A DNA stretch of 52,616 bases. It comes from Anaerolineae bacterium. GTDB taxonomy: Bacteria > Chloroflexota > Anaerolineae > Aggregatilineales > Phototrophicaceae. The notes beneath the pieces were generated by a model. It was not told the origin of the DNA. It saw nothing but the letters and a program-made list of their open reading frames with translations, and ran no database searches. Position numbers and translations under genes: made by a program. The stretch lies in the NCBI GenBank assembly GCA_023382675.1, contig JAHDWN010000023.1, positions 51,976 through 104,591 on the forward strand, read 5' to 3'. Shown one piece after another: positions 35,321 to 44,245 of the stretch (positions are counted from its first letter, which is position 1; every line of letters starts with the position of its first letter).

Positions 35321-36169
35321 TTACCCCTTGACAGAACCGGCGGTCAGACCCGACACGATGTAGCGCTGCAGGAACAGGAACAGGATCACCATCGGAAACG
35401 TCAGCATGAGCACCGCGGCCGCCAATACGGGCCAGTCACTGCCGTATACACCTTGAAAAACTATCAGTCCTCGTGTAATCGGATAGTAGTCCTTGTTGGT
35501 CAGGTAGATAGTCGGCAGAATGATCTCATTCCAGATGCCGATCGCATGTAAAACAACGACCGTCGCGAGAGCAGGGCGTACGAGCGGCAGCACAACTGAC
35601 CACACAAAACGGAAGTATCCGCAGCCATCCAGCGCAGCCGCCTCATCCAATTCCTTCGGCACAGTCTTGATGTAGTTGACCAGTATGACAATGCCAATCG
35701 GGTTCACGATAAACAGCAAGATATAACCAATGGGATTGTTGTATAGGCCCAGGCGCAAGATAAGCTGGAACTGCGGTATGAGCGCCGGCGGCAAAAACAG
35801 CGCAATCACATAGAGCGTAAGTACCAGGCCAGAATACTTCACATAGCCTCGTGAGATCGGGAAAGCCACAAAAACGGCTGTCACAACATAGATTGCGGTT
35901 GCAGACACGGTGTAGATCGCCGAATTGAGCAGATATCTCGGAAAGTTGGCTTTTTCCCAGGCTTCGGCAAAATTCTCAAAGTTCAGTTCGCTCGCCACGC
36001 TCGTCGCGTCTCTCATGAAGGATGGCGTCGTCTTCAAGGAGGTGTTGACAAGCATGAGTATCGGCCCAAGGTATACGACTGCCAGCAGCAATAGGAACGC
36101 ATAGGAGGCGATCTTAGACCATGGTACTTGCCTGTTCATCGGTGTGTAACTTGTACTGGTCGCGCTCAT
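35321..36169 (-). CDS. Carbohydrate ABC permease, MalG type
   Basis: The 282-residue protein has six spans and the MalG-type EAA motif (DEAAALDGCGYFRFVWSVVLPLVRPAL) near residues 178-204. It ends with the usual short basic tail. Its ATG overlaps the stop of the partner permease by four bases. With that partner it forms the pore of a family-1 oligosaccharide importer (CUT1 class). Confidence 0.92.
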   Translation of the reverse strand: MSATSTSYTPMNRQVPWSKIASYAFLLLLAVVYLGPILMLVNTSLKTTPSFMRDATSVASELNFENFAEAWEKANFPRYLLNSAIYTVSATAIYVVTAVFVAFPISRGYVKYSGLVLTLYVIALFLPPALIPQFQLILRLGLYNNPIGYILLFIVNPIGIVILVNYIKTVPKELDEAAALDGCGYFRFVWSVVLPLVRPALATVVVLHAIGIWNEIILPTIYLTNKDYYPITRGLIVFQGVYGSDWPVLAAAVLMLTFPMVILFLFLQRYIVSGLTAGSVKG

Positions 36170-37092
36170 CCCATTAACCTCATTTCTCGGCGTCGCAGGA
36201 AGTACTGCACTGCCAGGCCGATCACAAGCACCATCAGGAATAAAACAATGGATGCTGCTGCGGCGTATCCCTGTCGGAAACTACTGGTCACACTGCCGGA
36301 TGTTTGCCCAAAGCCAACCGCATAGATCAGATATCCAAGAACCTGCGTCCCATTGCGGTAGCCGAGCAAGATCAGGAATAGCTGCCATGCCTGAAGACTG
36401 CCGATCACATTCAGCAGCAGGTTTGTGTTCACGCTGGGAGTCAGGAGTGGCCAGGTTACATTTCTGAAGACCTGCCAATTATTCGCACCATCAATACGCG
36501 CTGCTTCGTAATACTCTTCTGAAATGGTCTGGAGACCAGCCAGGAAGATGATCATGGTCGTGCCCATGTTTGCCCATATCTGGACAACAATGACCCATGC
36601 GAACGCTTCGGTTGGCGGTCCACCCAAGAATTCAGACCGTGCGCCGAAGATCTCCAGAAACTTTGCCAGCGGTCCGCCAAGGGGATACAAGAACAGTGAC
36701 CAGATCAAACCCTGTATGACGGCGCCCAGAATCACGGGCATGAAGTACAGGGTACGAAAGAAATTCCTGCCACGTAACTTCTGATTGAGAATAACCGCGA
36801 CCAGCAGACCGAGTGCAAACTGTATCGTGGTCACAAAGAACATGAAGATCAGTGTCCGCCCGACAGCGTCCAGGTTGTCCCTGGCTGCCTGACCCAGGAA
36901 AAGAAATTCATTGTAGTTGGCTAGTCCAACCCAGTTTACGGGCGCTCCAGGCAAGCCGCTGGCATCCGTAAACGAGAAGAGCGTGGTCGCCAATGACGGC
37001 CCAAGCGCAACGACAAAGTAGGCAACGATTCCCGGTAGCAGCAACAAATAGGGCAGCCAGCGAGATCGACCGCGGCCAAAATGATATGTCAT
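36166..37092 (-). CDS. Carbohydrate ABC permease, MalF type
   Basis: The 308-residue protein has six spans and the EAA motif (EYYEAARIDGANNWQVFRNVTWPLL) near 195-220. The frame is open to 37134. I chose the ATG at 37092 because GGGGGAG lies seven bases before it. It is separated from the binding-protein gene by a strong hairpin and overlaps the next permease gene. The ATPase of this importer is not encoded here; CUT1 systems often share one MsmK-like ATPase. Confidence 0.92.
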   Translation of the reverse strand: MTYHFGRGRSRWLPYLLLLPGIVAYFVVALGPSLATTLFSFTDASGLPGAPVNWVGLANYNEFLFLGQAARDNLDAVGRTLIFMFFVTTIQFALGLLVAVILNQKLRGRNFFRTLYFMPVILGAVIQGLIWSLFLYPLGGPLAKFLEIFGARSEFLGGPPTEAFAWVIVVQIWANMGTTMIIFLAGLQTISEEYYEAARIDGANNWQVFRNVTWPLLTPSVNTNLLLNVIGSLQAWQLFLILLGYRNGTQVLGYLIYAVGFGQTSGSVTSSFRQGYAAAASIVLFLMVLVIGLAVQYFLRRREMRLMG

Positions 37093-37119
37093 CGTGTCAC
37101 TCCCCCTTTTGGCTGGAGT

Positions 37120-37155
37120 GTGTAGGCTTCCCACTCAAAGTTGAGAAGCCTACAC
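37120..37155 (-). other. Strong intercistronic hairpin after sugar-binding-protein gene
   Basis: GTGTAGGCTTC (37120-37130) pairs perfectly with GAAGCCTACAC (37145-37155), an 11-bp stem with a 14-base loop, 12 bases after the binding-protein stop. No T-run follows. Its position matches the hairpin after livK, so it probably favours binding-protein mRNA over permease mRNA. Confidence 0.6.
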
Positions 37156-37167
37156 GCAGTTCGTGAA

Positions 37168-38460
37168 CTAGCTGCCTGCAGCATCCAGGCCGGACTGGAG
37201 GTCGGCTTGAACTGTGTCGGCAAGCGTCTGTGGATCGTCGAAGGTGCCAAATGGCTGGAAGTACGACGCCCAGGGATTGGCGTACTGGCCGACGCCGCGC
37301 GGGGCGACCCAATACTGCTCATAACCAACGCGGAAGTTGGCCAGATATGGAGCCACTTCTGCACCGAGGTGGGTATCCAACTGCGCCGTCTCTTGCGTGG
37401 GGATGAAGCCCACGGCATTGACAAACGCCTGGTAATTCTCAGGTTCAGAGAAATCTGCCAGGTAGGTCAGGGCCGCTTCTGCGTTCGGAGTGTTGGCAGC
37501 GATTGCCCAGCCCTGATCGTATTTGCCGAACAGGTATTGGTTGTCCTCGGCGTCGTCGGAGCCGGGGAAGGGAATGTAACCCCACTCGAATTCAGGTTCA
37601 GCGGACTCGATAGCGGGTGCGTACCACGATCCACCAGGGAACATCGCGACTGCGCCGGATGCGAAACGACCAGGAGCAGCATCACCCGCGATCCCACTCG
37701 CGCCCGATTCGATCATGTCGCGGGCATAAACCTGCATCTTTGACCACATATCCAGCGCGCGCTCGTCGTTCCATGTGATCGTGCCCGTCCACAACCCCTC
37801 CACCAGCGCGGCCTGATCTGGATACAGGGCACCGATCAAGCCGTAAGCGCCGACGAAGATCGGCCAGCCATCTTTGCCGCCCGCCGTCATGCACGGGATT
37901 CCGGCAGCCGTGAAGGTTTCACAGGCTGTGACCAGTTCGCTCCAGGTCGTCGGTACAGTGACGTTATTGGCGGTGAACAGGTCTTGATTGTAGAAAATGC
38001 CGCTGTAGACGACGCGTCCGAGGTTGATTTCGTAGACTTTGCCGTTGTATGTCCCGGCATCGGCAATAGTCGCGGCATCATAATTCGCGACGAAGGGTTG
38101 ATCCGTCAGATCCATCAGCAGACCGGCATCAGCCAATTGCTGCCAGTTGGGCGGATCGACGTTCTTCATATAGGGTTGAACCGCATTGGCAAAGCCAAAC
38201 ATATCGATCACATCGATGTCGTTGGCGCTCAGGCGGGTCTGGGTCACTGTGCTGAGGTCATTCGCATTCACCACCGACATGTCGACGACGATATCGGGAT
38301 GGTTTTCCTGGAACTGCTGGTTGAATGTATCCATGAATTCCACCATCGGCGGATTCTGGTGGACCAGGACTCGCAGCGTGGTCTGGGCCGCCACTGGTTG
38401 AACGAGTGCTACGCTCAGGAGCAGCAAGGCAACGAATGTGCCCAAAGCCGTCTTTCTCAT
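37168..38460 (-). CDS. Extracellular sugar-binding protein, family 1
   Basis: The 430-residue protein has a signal peptide (MRKTAL, Leu/Val core, cleavage near VAAQ at about 25) and a family-1 binding fold. TLRVLVHQNPP opens the mature part, and a tryptophan/aspartate-rich ligand cleft follows. AAGGAG precedes the ATG. As the first transport gene of the locus it should capture beta-glucan oligosaccharides released by the GH16 enzyme, though the ligand is inferred from neighbours only. Confidence 0.9.
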   Translation of the reverse strand: MRKTALGTFVALLLLSVALVQPVAAQTTLRVLVHQNPPMVEFMDTFNQQFQENHPDIVVDMSVVNANDLSTVTQTRLSANDIDVIDMFGFANAVQPYMKNVDPPNWQQLADAGLLMDLTDQPFVANYDAATIADAGTYNGKVYEINLGRVVYSGIFYNQDLFTANNVTVPTTWSELVTACETFTAAGIPCMTAGGKDGWPIFVGAYGLIGALYPDQAALVEGLWTGTITWNDERALDMWSKMQVYARDMIESGASGIAGDAAPGRFASGAVAMFPGGSWYAPAIESAEPEFEWGYIPFPGSDDAEDNQYLFGKYDQGWAIAANTPNAEAALTYLADFSEPENYQAFVNAVGFIPTQETAQLDTHLGAEVAPYLANFRVGYEQYWVAPRGVGQYANPWASYFQPFGTFDDPQTLADTVQADLQSGLDAAGS

Positions 38461-38578
38461 TTTGATTTCTCCTTGTCCAATTCACTATTCGTATATGGAA
38501 TGATGTGATTGCCGGCGATCAGATCTTCTGGTCCTTTCTCCTCTATCACGTCTCATTGTGGGGGGGTGGATTTTCCAA

Positions 38579-38773
38579 TTACGATTTGTTCCGCGAGCGC
38601 TGTGCCGCCAAGGAACGTGCTATCGGGTTGGGTTGGTAGCCGTACTCGCGGATAATCTGTAACACGCGCTTGCGGGTCGCCGGACTCACACCGGGCCGTC
38701 CGTTTGCGACCCGTGAAGCCGTCGTGCGGGAGACGCCCGCAAGTCTGGCAACCTCATCCAAAGTGATAGACAT
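38579..38773 (-). CDS. Orphan LacI-type HTH protein (DNA-binding domain only)
   Basis: The 64-residue product is a complete LacI headpiece. The HTH motif is TLDEVARLAGVSRTTASRVANG, followed by a third helix and the hinge-helix segment (NPIARSLAAQRS). It then ends with RNKS and a TAA exactly where the sugar-binding core of a LacI repressor would start. The downstream 120 bases do not continue the core in any frame. AAGAGG lies before the ATG, and a perfect palindrome typical of LacI operators sits 22 bases upstream. It could be a truncated repressor or a working short DNA binder. It lies directly downstream of a gene whose protein has a LacI core without headpiece. Confidence 0.8.
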   Translation of the reverse strand: MSITLDEVARLAGVSRTTASRVANGRPGVSPATRKRVLQIIREYGYQPNPIARSLAAQRSRNKS

Positions 38774-38794
38774 AACTTACCTCTTGACACTTTG

Positions 38795-38806
38795 GGAAGC
38801 GCTTCC
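38795..38806. promoter_or_regulatory. Palindromic LacI-type operator
   Basis: GGAAGCGCTTCC is a perfect 12-bp palindrome with the central CG pair typical of LacI-family operators. It lies 22 bases upstream of the orphan HTH gene, where binding would block its transcription. No second exact copy was seen in the other intergenic gaps of the locus. Confidence 0.65.
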
Positions 38807-38959
38807 GATCTCCATTTACACTCTAACAAGCGCGCTTATGCCAGACATGGAGAAAAGCAAGTCGATTCTGGACAAATCATGGTGAAGGCGGCTTCAAAAC
38901 CGCCGTTGTCCGGTGGGGAAATGGGCGATGATGCTGGGGTGAAGGCGAGGCCGCGTTTC

Positions 38960-41900
38960 TCAGGAGTGCCGGAACATTTCGGGCGACATCCCATTCTCAC
39001 GGCGAAAGATGCGGCTGAAGTATCCGCTGTCCGAAAAACCAACGTTTGAAGCAATTTCGGTGATGGTTTGTTGACTTTCCTTGAGCAATCTTTTCGCCTG
39101 GTTGATCCGGTATCGCTGAAGATACGTAATGGGTGTCGTCCCCAATTCCTGCCGGAAGCAGAAAGTCAGGTGGTCTTCAGTAATGCCGACATGCTGTGCA
39201 ATGTCCCGACGGGAGACAGCTTCGGCAAAGTTCTGGTGGATATACCCCATCGCCAAGCGAACCAGCCGCCGGGACTCTCCGCTCAACTTGCGTTTGTGTT
39301 CAAGCGCTGAGCCAATGTGGGCGATGGTTTCCTCGATACTGAACAAACCTTTGCCCAGCACCGCTGCTACGCCCTCATTCAAGCGACTCATGTCATTCTC
39401 GGTCAGAGCCTTACCTGTTACCACAATGACGGGGATATTGCGCATAGTTTCCATGGCGCGCATTTCCTCCAACACCTCAAAGCCGTCCATCTCCGGCATC
39501 TGCAAATCCAGCAAGATGAGATCGACCATCTCTTTGTGGAGGATATCCAGGGCTTCCCTGCCGTTTCGTGCCTTCAAGACACGGTTGGACGAGGAATGCG
39601 ACTGAACAATGCGGGCGTGCATTTCCACGCAGCTCGGTTCGTCGTCCACAACCAGGATTGTCCGCGTTGGATTGTCGTCATCAGGCAACAGCCAATGCTG
39701 ATCCAGCGCTCTGGTCAATTCCGAAATTTCGATAGGTTTGGTGAGATAATCGAGTTCGAGCACTGTCCCACTGATTTGCGAAGACGAAAAGAAGAAGGCC
39801 GGAATGCCGGATAGGGCCTGGACGCTCTTAATTTCCTTGAGGGCATCCCATCCGAGGGCCGTATCGGTGCTAACATCCAATACAATTGCATCAGGCCGCC
39901 ACTTGTCCAAATGTGCCCGCCAATCAGCGTTCGCTTCTGTCACCATGATGTCCACCCTAAAGCCACGCTGGTGCAGATGCTCACACAGCCGTTCGCTCGT
40001 TTTCGGATCGTTGGTCACGACAGCGACGGTCTGTTCCGTTGAAACTAATTGCTCGGACGGGGGCTGCTCAAAAGGCGGCTGTATTACCGGCAAGACAAAG
40101 GCAAAGGTCGAACCAGCATTCTCCTCACCCGTCGAGTCAACGGAGATGCTGCCGCCGTGCATTTCAACAAGGCGCTTACTGATCGCCAGCCCCAGACCCA
40201 GGCCGCCATAGCCTCGGGCAACACTCCGATCAGACTGCCGGAACTCATCAAAGATCACCTGCTGCTCGTCAAGAGAAATACCCAAACCAGTATCGCGCAC
40301 GACTACGGTAACGTGTCGGTCATCGTGCTCAAGGCTCATGCTGACAGTGCCGCTGGAGGTGAACTTGATGGCATTGTTGATCAGATTGAGCGTAATCTGG
40401 CGCAGGCGTGTTGGGTCGCCCCAGACCCAAACATCTGTAGCGGGAAAATCGGCCTGCCAGGTCAGCCCCTTGTCGGTTGCCAACTGCCTGCCACTCTCAG
40501 CTACCATGCGCAGAGTCTGCCCCAGTTCAATCGCCTCGTTGTTTAGGCGGAGCTGCCCGGAATCACTAGTTGCGAGATCGATCACATCCCCGATCAATCC
40601 GCCGAGATGTTGGGCGTAAGTATGAATCCGATCAACATCCTTACGCACGGGTTCGGGAAGCGGCGAATCGCCTTCGTCACTATCATGCAGCACCATGTCG
40701 CTCAAACCGACGATCAGACTCAACGGGGTACGCAGTTCGTGGCTGATGGTCGAAAGAAAGCGGCTCTTCATCCGGTTCGCTTCCTCGGCAAGACGCCGTC
40801 CCTCGGTTGCCTCGCGGTACAGCCGCGCCGTATTAAGCGCCCCCCCGACTTGCTGAACAATCGCACCGTAGAGATCGAACCGATCTGTGTCGAAGGCCAT
40901 GAAGCCTAATTGTCCGGATTGATCCACCAGCGGGATCAAAGTCATGAAGAATAGCGTGTCCGCATTTCTCAGGTATGGCGGGGGGAAGTCTTCGCTGCGA
41001 ACGCGGACTACATCATGTTCAGGGTGGATGATGTTGCGTATTTTGCTCCACGCGACCGGGTTATCGCCTTCCGCCTCAAACAGCCCCAGCAGTGCCGTCT
41101 GGATATTCATATCAGAGAGGTGCGTTGTCAGGATTTCATAGATTTGCATCTCGTCAAGCGCGGTGAGCAGTCGCGCCGTGAGCAGACTCAGACGGCTGGA
41201 TGTCCAGCGTTCATCCATGACGTGTCGCTGGTGCTGGCGCTGCATTTCCGCGCTGATCGCAACTCGCGCTTCGCGCAGGAGATCGCGCGCCAGATCGGCT
41301 GAGGTTGATCCATCCCCGGAAGCACTTCCGTATTTATTGCTCAATAATGAAATCGCGCTTTGCCACATGTAGATGCTGTCATCGTCGGCCGCTGTGCGCT
41401 GAAGCACGTCGGCGAGGGTTTCCTGGAAAACGGAGCGATCACCGTGCTGAATGCTTGTGAAGAAAGCATTCAGCAAACGTCCGCAGAGCGCCACACCTTC
41501 GTCCTCGGTCAGGCTATATGCCTGATTAAGGATCGCGGATGCCATAGCGCTTGCCAGTCCGGGATGAACATGGCCGTTGTCTGATGGGGTTGGCGCATCA
41601 GCACTGCCAACCTCACCGGAGAGATGTTCCCCGGTAACACAACCACACGATTCGCGGATCACGAGATGGGTATCGACTTGAATGAGATCAGGGAGGGTGG
41701 TTTTCTCTTGAATGGCTTTCAGCAGCACATCGACAGCGCGATAGCCAATGTTCAATAAGGGCACATGGATGCTGGTCAAACTCGGTTCCTGCACACTGCC
41801 TTCAAGCCGATTGTCAAACCCGATGACAGCCACATCGTGTGGAATGCGCCTGCCGGCATCCTTGAGCGCCTGCATTGCGCCCAATGCCGATTCGTCGTTG

Positions 41901-42544
41901 CTTGCCAACACTGCGGAGTATTTCGCGCCGGAGTCGTTGATTTGCTGCATGGCAAGGTAGCCGCCGTCGTAAACGTGCCGGCCATAGGCCACGAGACGCG
42001 GATTCTGATCCAGGCCGTACATCTGAAGCCCATCCTGGTAAGCCCGCAAGCGTTCACCACTATCGCCGCGCATATCCTCCACTGTGCCAGCAATAAATGC
42101 GATCTGGCGGTGGCCGTGGCTCACCAGATGTCGCATCGCCTCCAAAATGCCACCTCTGTTGTTGGCGGCTATAGTTGGGCCGAGTTCTCCCGTGCCAACA
42201 AACAGAATAGGATGTCCGGCGGCGATCAGTCCTTGAACATAGTCTGACCGTGCTTGTGAATGGAGCGGAACAGCAATGATCAATCCATCCGTATTCCACG
42301 GCCCGATGGGGATGAATTCTTGATCCGGGGATAGGAAAGGCCAGACGGGACGATACGGATCGGTTGGGCTGGCGGAAGGTCCCATCCCGCAGCCCAGGAG
42401 TAAATTGCCCCCTAAACTGTGTGCGGCGCGTGTAATTCCCCGAAATACGGGTGCCAGGTAACTGAGGTTCGTGGCTGTTCTATAAAATTGCCAACCCGCC
42501 AGAACACCGATGGTCGGTCTTGTGCTAAAGTATTGTTTTTTCAT
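38960..42544 (-). CDS. Giant soluble sensor: LacI-type ligand domain, histidine kinase, two receivers, AraC HTH
   Basis: The 1194-residue protein has no membrane span or signal peptide. Residues about 8-300 are a LacI-family ligand-binding core (FVGTGELGP, DVAVIGFDN, SLTSIHVP) without its HTH headpiece. Residues 330-590 are helical and GAF-like. The HisKA domain has H602 in STISHELRTPL. The ATPase domain has the N-box (NLINNAIKF, about 720), DTGLGI (751) and GGLGLGLAI (780). Receiver 1 spans about 838-948 with D890 as likely acceptor. Receiver 2 spans about 962-1080 with D967, D968 and D1013. Residues about 1095-1190 are an AraC-type double HTH. It could sense an imported sugar and directly control the glucan locus. 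It is the first gene of the run, with a weak ribosome site. Confidence 0.9.
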   Translation of the reverse strand: MKKQYFSTRPTIGVLAGWQFYRTATNLSYLAPVFRGITRAAHSLGGNLLLGCGMGPSASPTDPYRPVWPFLSPDQEFIPIGPWNTDGLIIAVPLHSQARSDYVQGLIAAGHPILFVGTGELGPTIAANNRGGILEAMRHLVSHGHRQIAFIAGTVEDMRGDSGERLRAYQDGLQMYGLDQNPRLVAYGRHVYDGGYLAMQQINDSGAKYSAVLASNDESALGAMQALKDAGRRIPHDVAVIGFDNRLEGSVQEPSLTSIHVPLLNIGYRAVDVLLKAIQEKTTLPDLIQVDTHLVIRESCGCVTGEHLSGEVGSADAPTPSDNGHVHPGLASAMASAILNQAYSLTEDEGVALCGRLLNAFFTSIQHGDRSVFQETLADVLQRTAADDDSIYMWQSAISLLSNKYGSASGDGSTSADLARDLLREARVAISAEMQRQHQRHVMDERWTSSRLSLLTARLLTALDEMQIYEILTTHLSDMNIQTALLGLFEAEGDNPVAWSKIRNIIHPEHDVVRVRSEDFPPPYLRNADTLFFMTLIPLVDQSGQLGFMAFDTDRFDLYGAIVQQVGGALNTARLYREATEGRRLAEEANRMKSRFLSTISHELRTPLSLIVGLSDMVLHDSDEGDSPLPEPVRKDVDRIHTYAQHLGGLIGDVIDLATSDSGQLRLNNEAIELGQTLRMVAESGRQLATDKGLTWQADFPATDVWVWGDPTRLRQITLNLINNAIKFTSSGTVSMSLEHDDRHVTVVVRDTGLGISLDEQQVIFDEFRQSDRSVARGYGGLGLGLAISKRLVEMHGGSISVDSTGEENAGSTFAFVLPVIQPPFEQPPSEQLVSTEQTVAVVTNDPKTSERLCEHLHQRGFRVDIMVTEANADWRAHLDKWRPDAIVLDVSTDTALGWDALKEIKSVQALSGIPAFFFSSSQISGTVLELDYLTKPIEISELTRALDQHWLLPDDDNPTRTILVVDDEPSCVEMHARIVQSHSSSNRVLKARNGREALDILHKEMVDLILLDLQMPEMDGFEVLEEMRAMETMRNIPVIVVTGKALTENDMSRLNEGVAAVLGKGLFSIEETIAHIGSALEHKRKLSGESRRLVRLAMGYIHQNFAEAVSRRDIAQHVGITEDHLTFCFRQELGTTPITYLQRYRINQAKRLLKESQQTITEIASNVGFSDSGYFSRIFRRENGMSPEMFRHS

Positions 42545-43100
42545 ATATGTTGCCGAACGCTAAAGCATCTGTCGAAGAATCTAGATCGGGCATTGAGACA
42601 GATGACGCATCTCATTGACGTTGACGTTGCCGAACAACCAGCGTAATCGAATACTCCTCGTCTAAACATCATAGCGAGAAGCTGAAAAAAGTCGAACCCT
42701 TTGCCGAGTCACCTGGCGTTTACCAGCACGGCAGCCATCTCCAGTCTGCTGTTCCAGTGGCCGGTGGCCACTTCGGGTTAATCAATAGATATGGGCAGCA
42801 AATCCGTGGTTCCGGCGCGTTTCGAAGCCAATTGTCGTGCCTCGCAACCAGCCAGCGGCTGAACCCACCATAAACCAGCGTCGGTTGCCGGCAAACGAAT
42901 CGAAAAACCCGGTGCAGCGCATCGGGCTTGTCATATATATGACGTGTGAATATCACCATCAATGTGAGGCGTCTTCCCGCCCGACTCGGCGTAATATTTC
43001 GAGACTGTGAACGGCCGACGCGAATCAGCCATAAAGTTCGGCAAATTGAGCCGATTGTGCAATATTAACCGAATTCTGAAAGAACACTGCCAGGAAAGAG
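42545..43100. other. Gene-free stretch at a likely rearrangement junction
   Basis: No supported gene lies in these 556 bases. A 7-bp hairpin (AGTGGCC, GGT, GGCCACT at 42756-42772) is present. A short minus-strand frame around 42720-42790 reads like the end of some protein but is interrupted by stops. The composition is AT-richer than in the flanking genes. It seems to be decayed sequence between the glucan locus and the glycoside-hydrolase remnant. Confidence 0.5.
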
Positions 43101-43376
43101 GTGACGTGGAACGACTACGGTGAGGGCACGATCATCGAGCCGACGCAAGAGTTCGGCTATCAATATCTGGGGATCGTCCAGAACACCCGCCGCCCACTGA
43201 GCGCTGATTTTTCGGCGACACCCGACGACCTGCGCCTGCCGTTGGCACTCTACCGCCTGCGAACGGCTCACGCGGGCGACGCTGCCATCAACGCGCAGTT
43301 GGACGAAGCCTACACCGCGCTCATCGCGGGCGACACGCCAACGGCGGCAGCGCTCATTCAGGCGCTGCAACCGTGA
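43101..43376 (+). pseudogene. C-terminal fragment of a GH71/GH99-like glycoside hydrolase
   Basis: The 91-codon frame begins in the middle of a conserved block (TWNDYGEGTIIEPT, then EFGYQYLGIV), which in GH71/GH99-like proteins lies near the end of the catalytic barrel. An ordinary C-terminal tail and a stop at 43376 follow. Upstream of the GTG at 43101 the frame reaches a TGA within eight codons, with no trace of the missing barrel. Hence only the 3' end of a once larger gene remains. Its last 19 bases overlap the 3' end of the dppC-like gene on the other strand. Confidence 0.65.
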
Positions 43377-44236
43377 TGGTCGCGCAAGGCGTTTCCGAAC
43401 AGGAAGATGGCAAACGTCGTGAGCGCGATGGCTACACCGGGGTACCAGATCAGCCACCAACTGGTCTCCATGTAAGCGCGCCCCTCCGCCAGCAAACTGC
43501 CCCATTCCGGCGACGGCGGCGGCGCTCCTAAGCCAATGAAGCTGAGCGCACTTGTAGCCAGCAGCATACGCCCGATTGAGATAGTGACCAGTGAGAGTAA
43601 CGACGGCGCGACGTTGGGGAACACGTGGCGCAGGAGAATCGCCTTTCGGTCAGCGCCCAACGAGGTAGCTGCTTCCACATATGGCTCGCTCGAGATACGC
43701 ATCGTCTCGGCGCGAATCACTCGGTAGAACAGGGGAATACTGGAGATGCCCAGCGCCAGCGCCAGGACAAACAGGGATCGCCCCATGGCGGCAGCCAGCA
43801 CCAGTGCCACCAGCACGCCGGGCAGCGCGATCCAGGCATCCACCACCTGTGTGAATATCTGATCGAACAGGCTGCGTTTGCTACCTGCGACCAGACCGAG
43901 CGCAACACCGGGCACGGCGCCGATCAGCACAGCGCCAATGGCGACTTCGAAGGTTGGTCTCGCCCCGTACATCACGCGGCTGAACATATCGCGCCCGAAC
44001 ATATCCGTCCCCAGTGGGTGCTCATGGCTGGGCGGCAGCATCCGCTCAGACGGGTTGATGGCGGCCGGGTCGCAAGGAGTCAGGTTGGGCAGGACAAAGG
44101 CGGCCAGGCCGATCAGCAGCAGCAGGCCGACCGCCACCTTCAGACGCAGCGAGACGCTGCGCAACGCAGGCAGGGGAAAAAACACGGTTGCCGTGGATTG
44201 GTAGCGTTGCTGACGGAGCGCGATCCGCGAAGCCAT
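43358..44236 (-). CDS. dppC: Dipeptide/haem-type ABC permease DppC
   Basis: The 292-residue protein has the DppC/OppC layout: an N-terminal cytoplasmic segment and span, the PCDPAAINPSERMLPPSHEHPLGTD-type motif before the second span, and the EAA motif (PYVEAATSLGADRKAILLRHVFPN). The end is atypical. After FLFGNALRD the expected LDPR-like tail is replaced by HHGCSA, where the gene runs into the glycoside-hydrolase remnant. It follows dppB by nine bases. Confidence 0.85.
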   Translation of the reverse strand: MASRIALRQQRYQSTATVFFPLPALRSVSLRLKVAVGLLLLIGLAAFVLPNLTPCDPAAINPSERMLPPSHEHPLGTDMFGRDMFSRVMYGARPTFEVAIGAVLIGAVPGVALGLVAGSKRSLFDQIFTQVVDAWIALPGVLVALVLAAAMGRSLFVLALALGISSIPLFYRVIRAETMRISSEPYVEAATSLGADRKAILLRHVFPNVAPSLLSLVTISIGRMLLATSALSFIGLGAPPPSPEWGSLLAEGRAYMETSWWLIWYPGVAIALTTFAIFLFGNALRDHHGCSA

Positions 44237-44245
44237 GGCGAATTC

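Noticed and set aside
41315-41333. Palindrome CGGAAGCACTTCCG similar to the LacI operator
   Set aside because: It lies deep within the coding sequence of the giant sensor and is one base pair off the intergenic palindrome, so chance is likely.
42720-42962. 80-codon minus-strand frame in the gene-free stretch
   Set aside because: Composition is unlike a protein and no ribosome site was seen.
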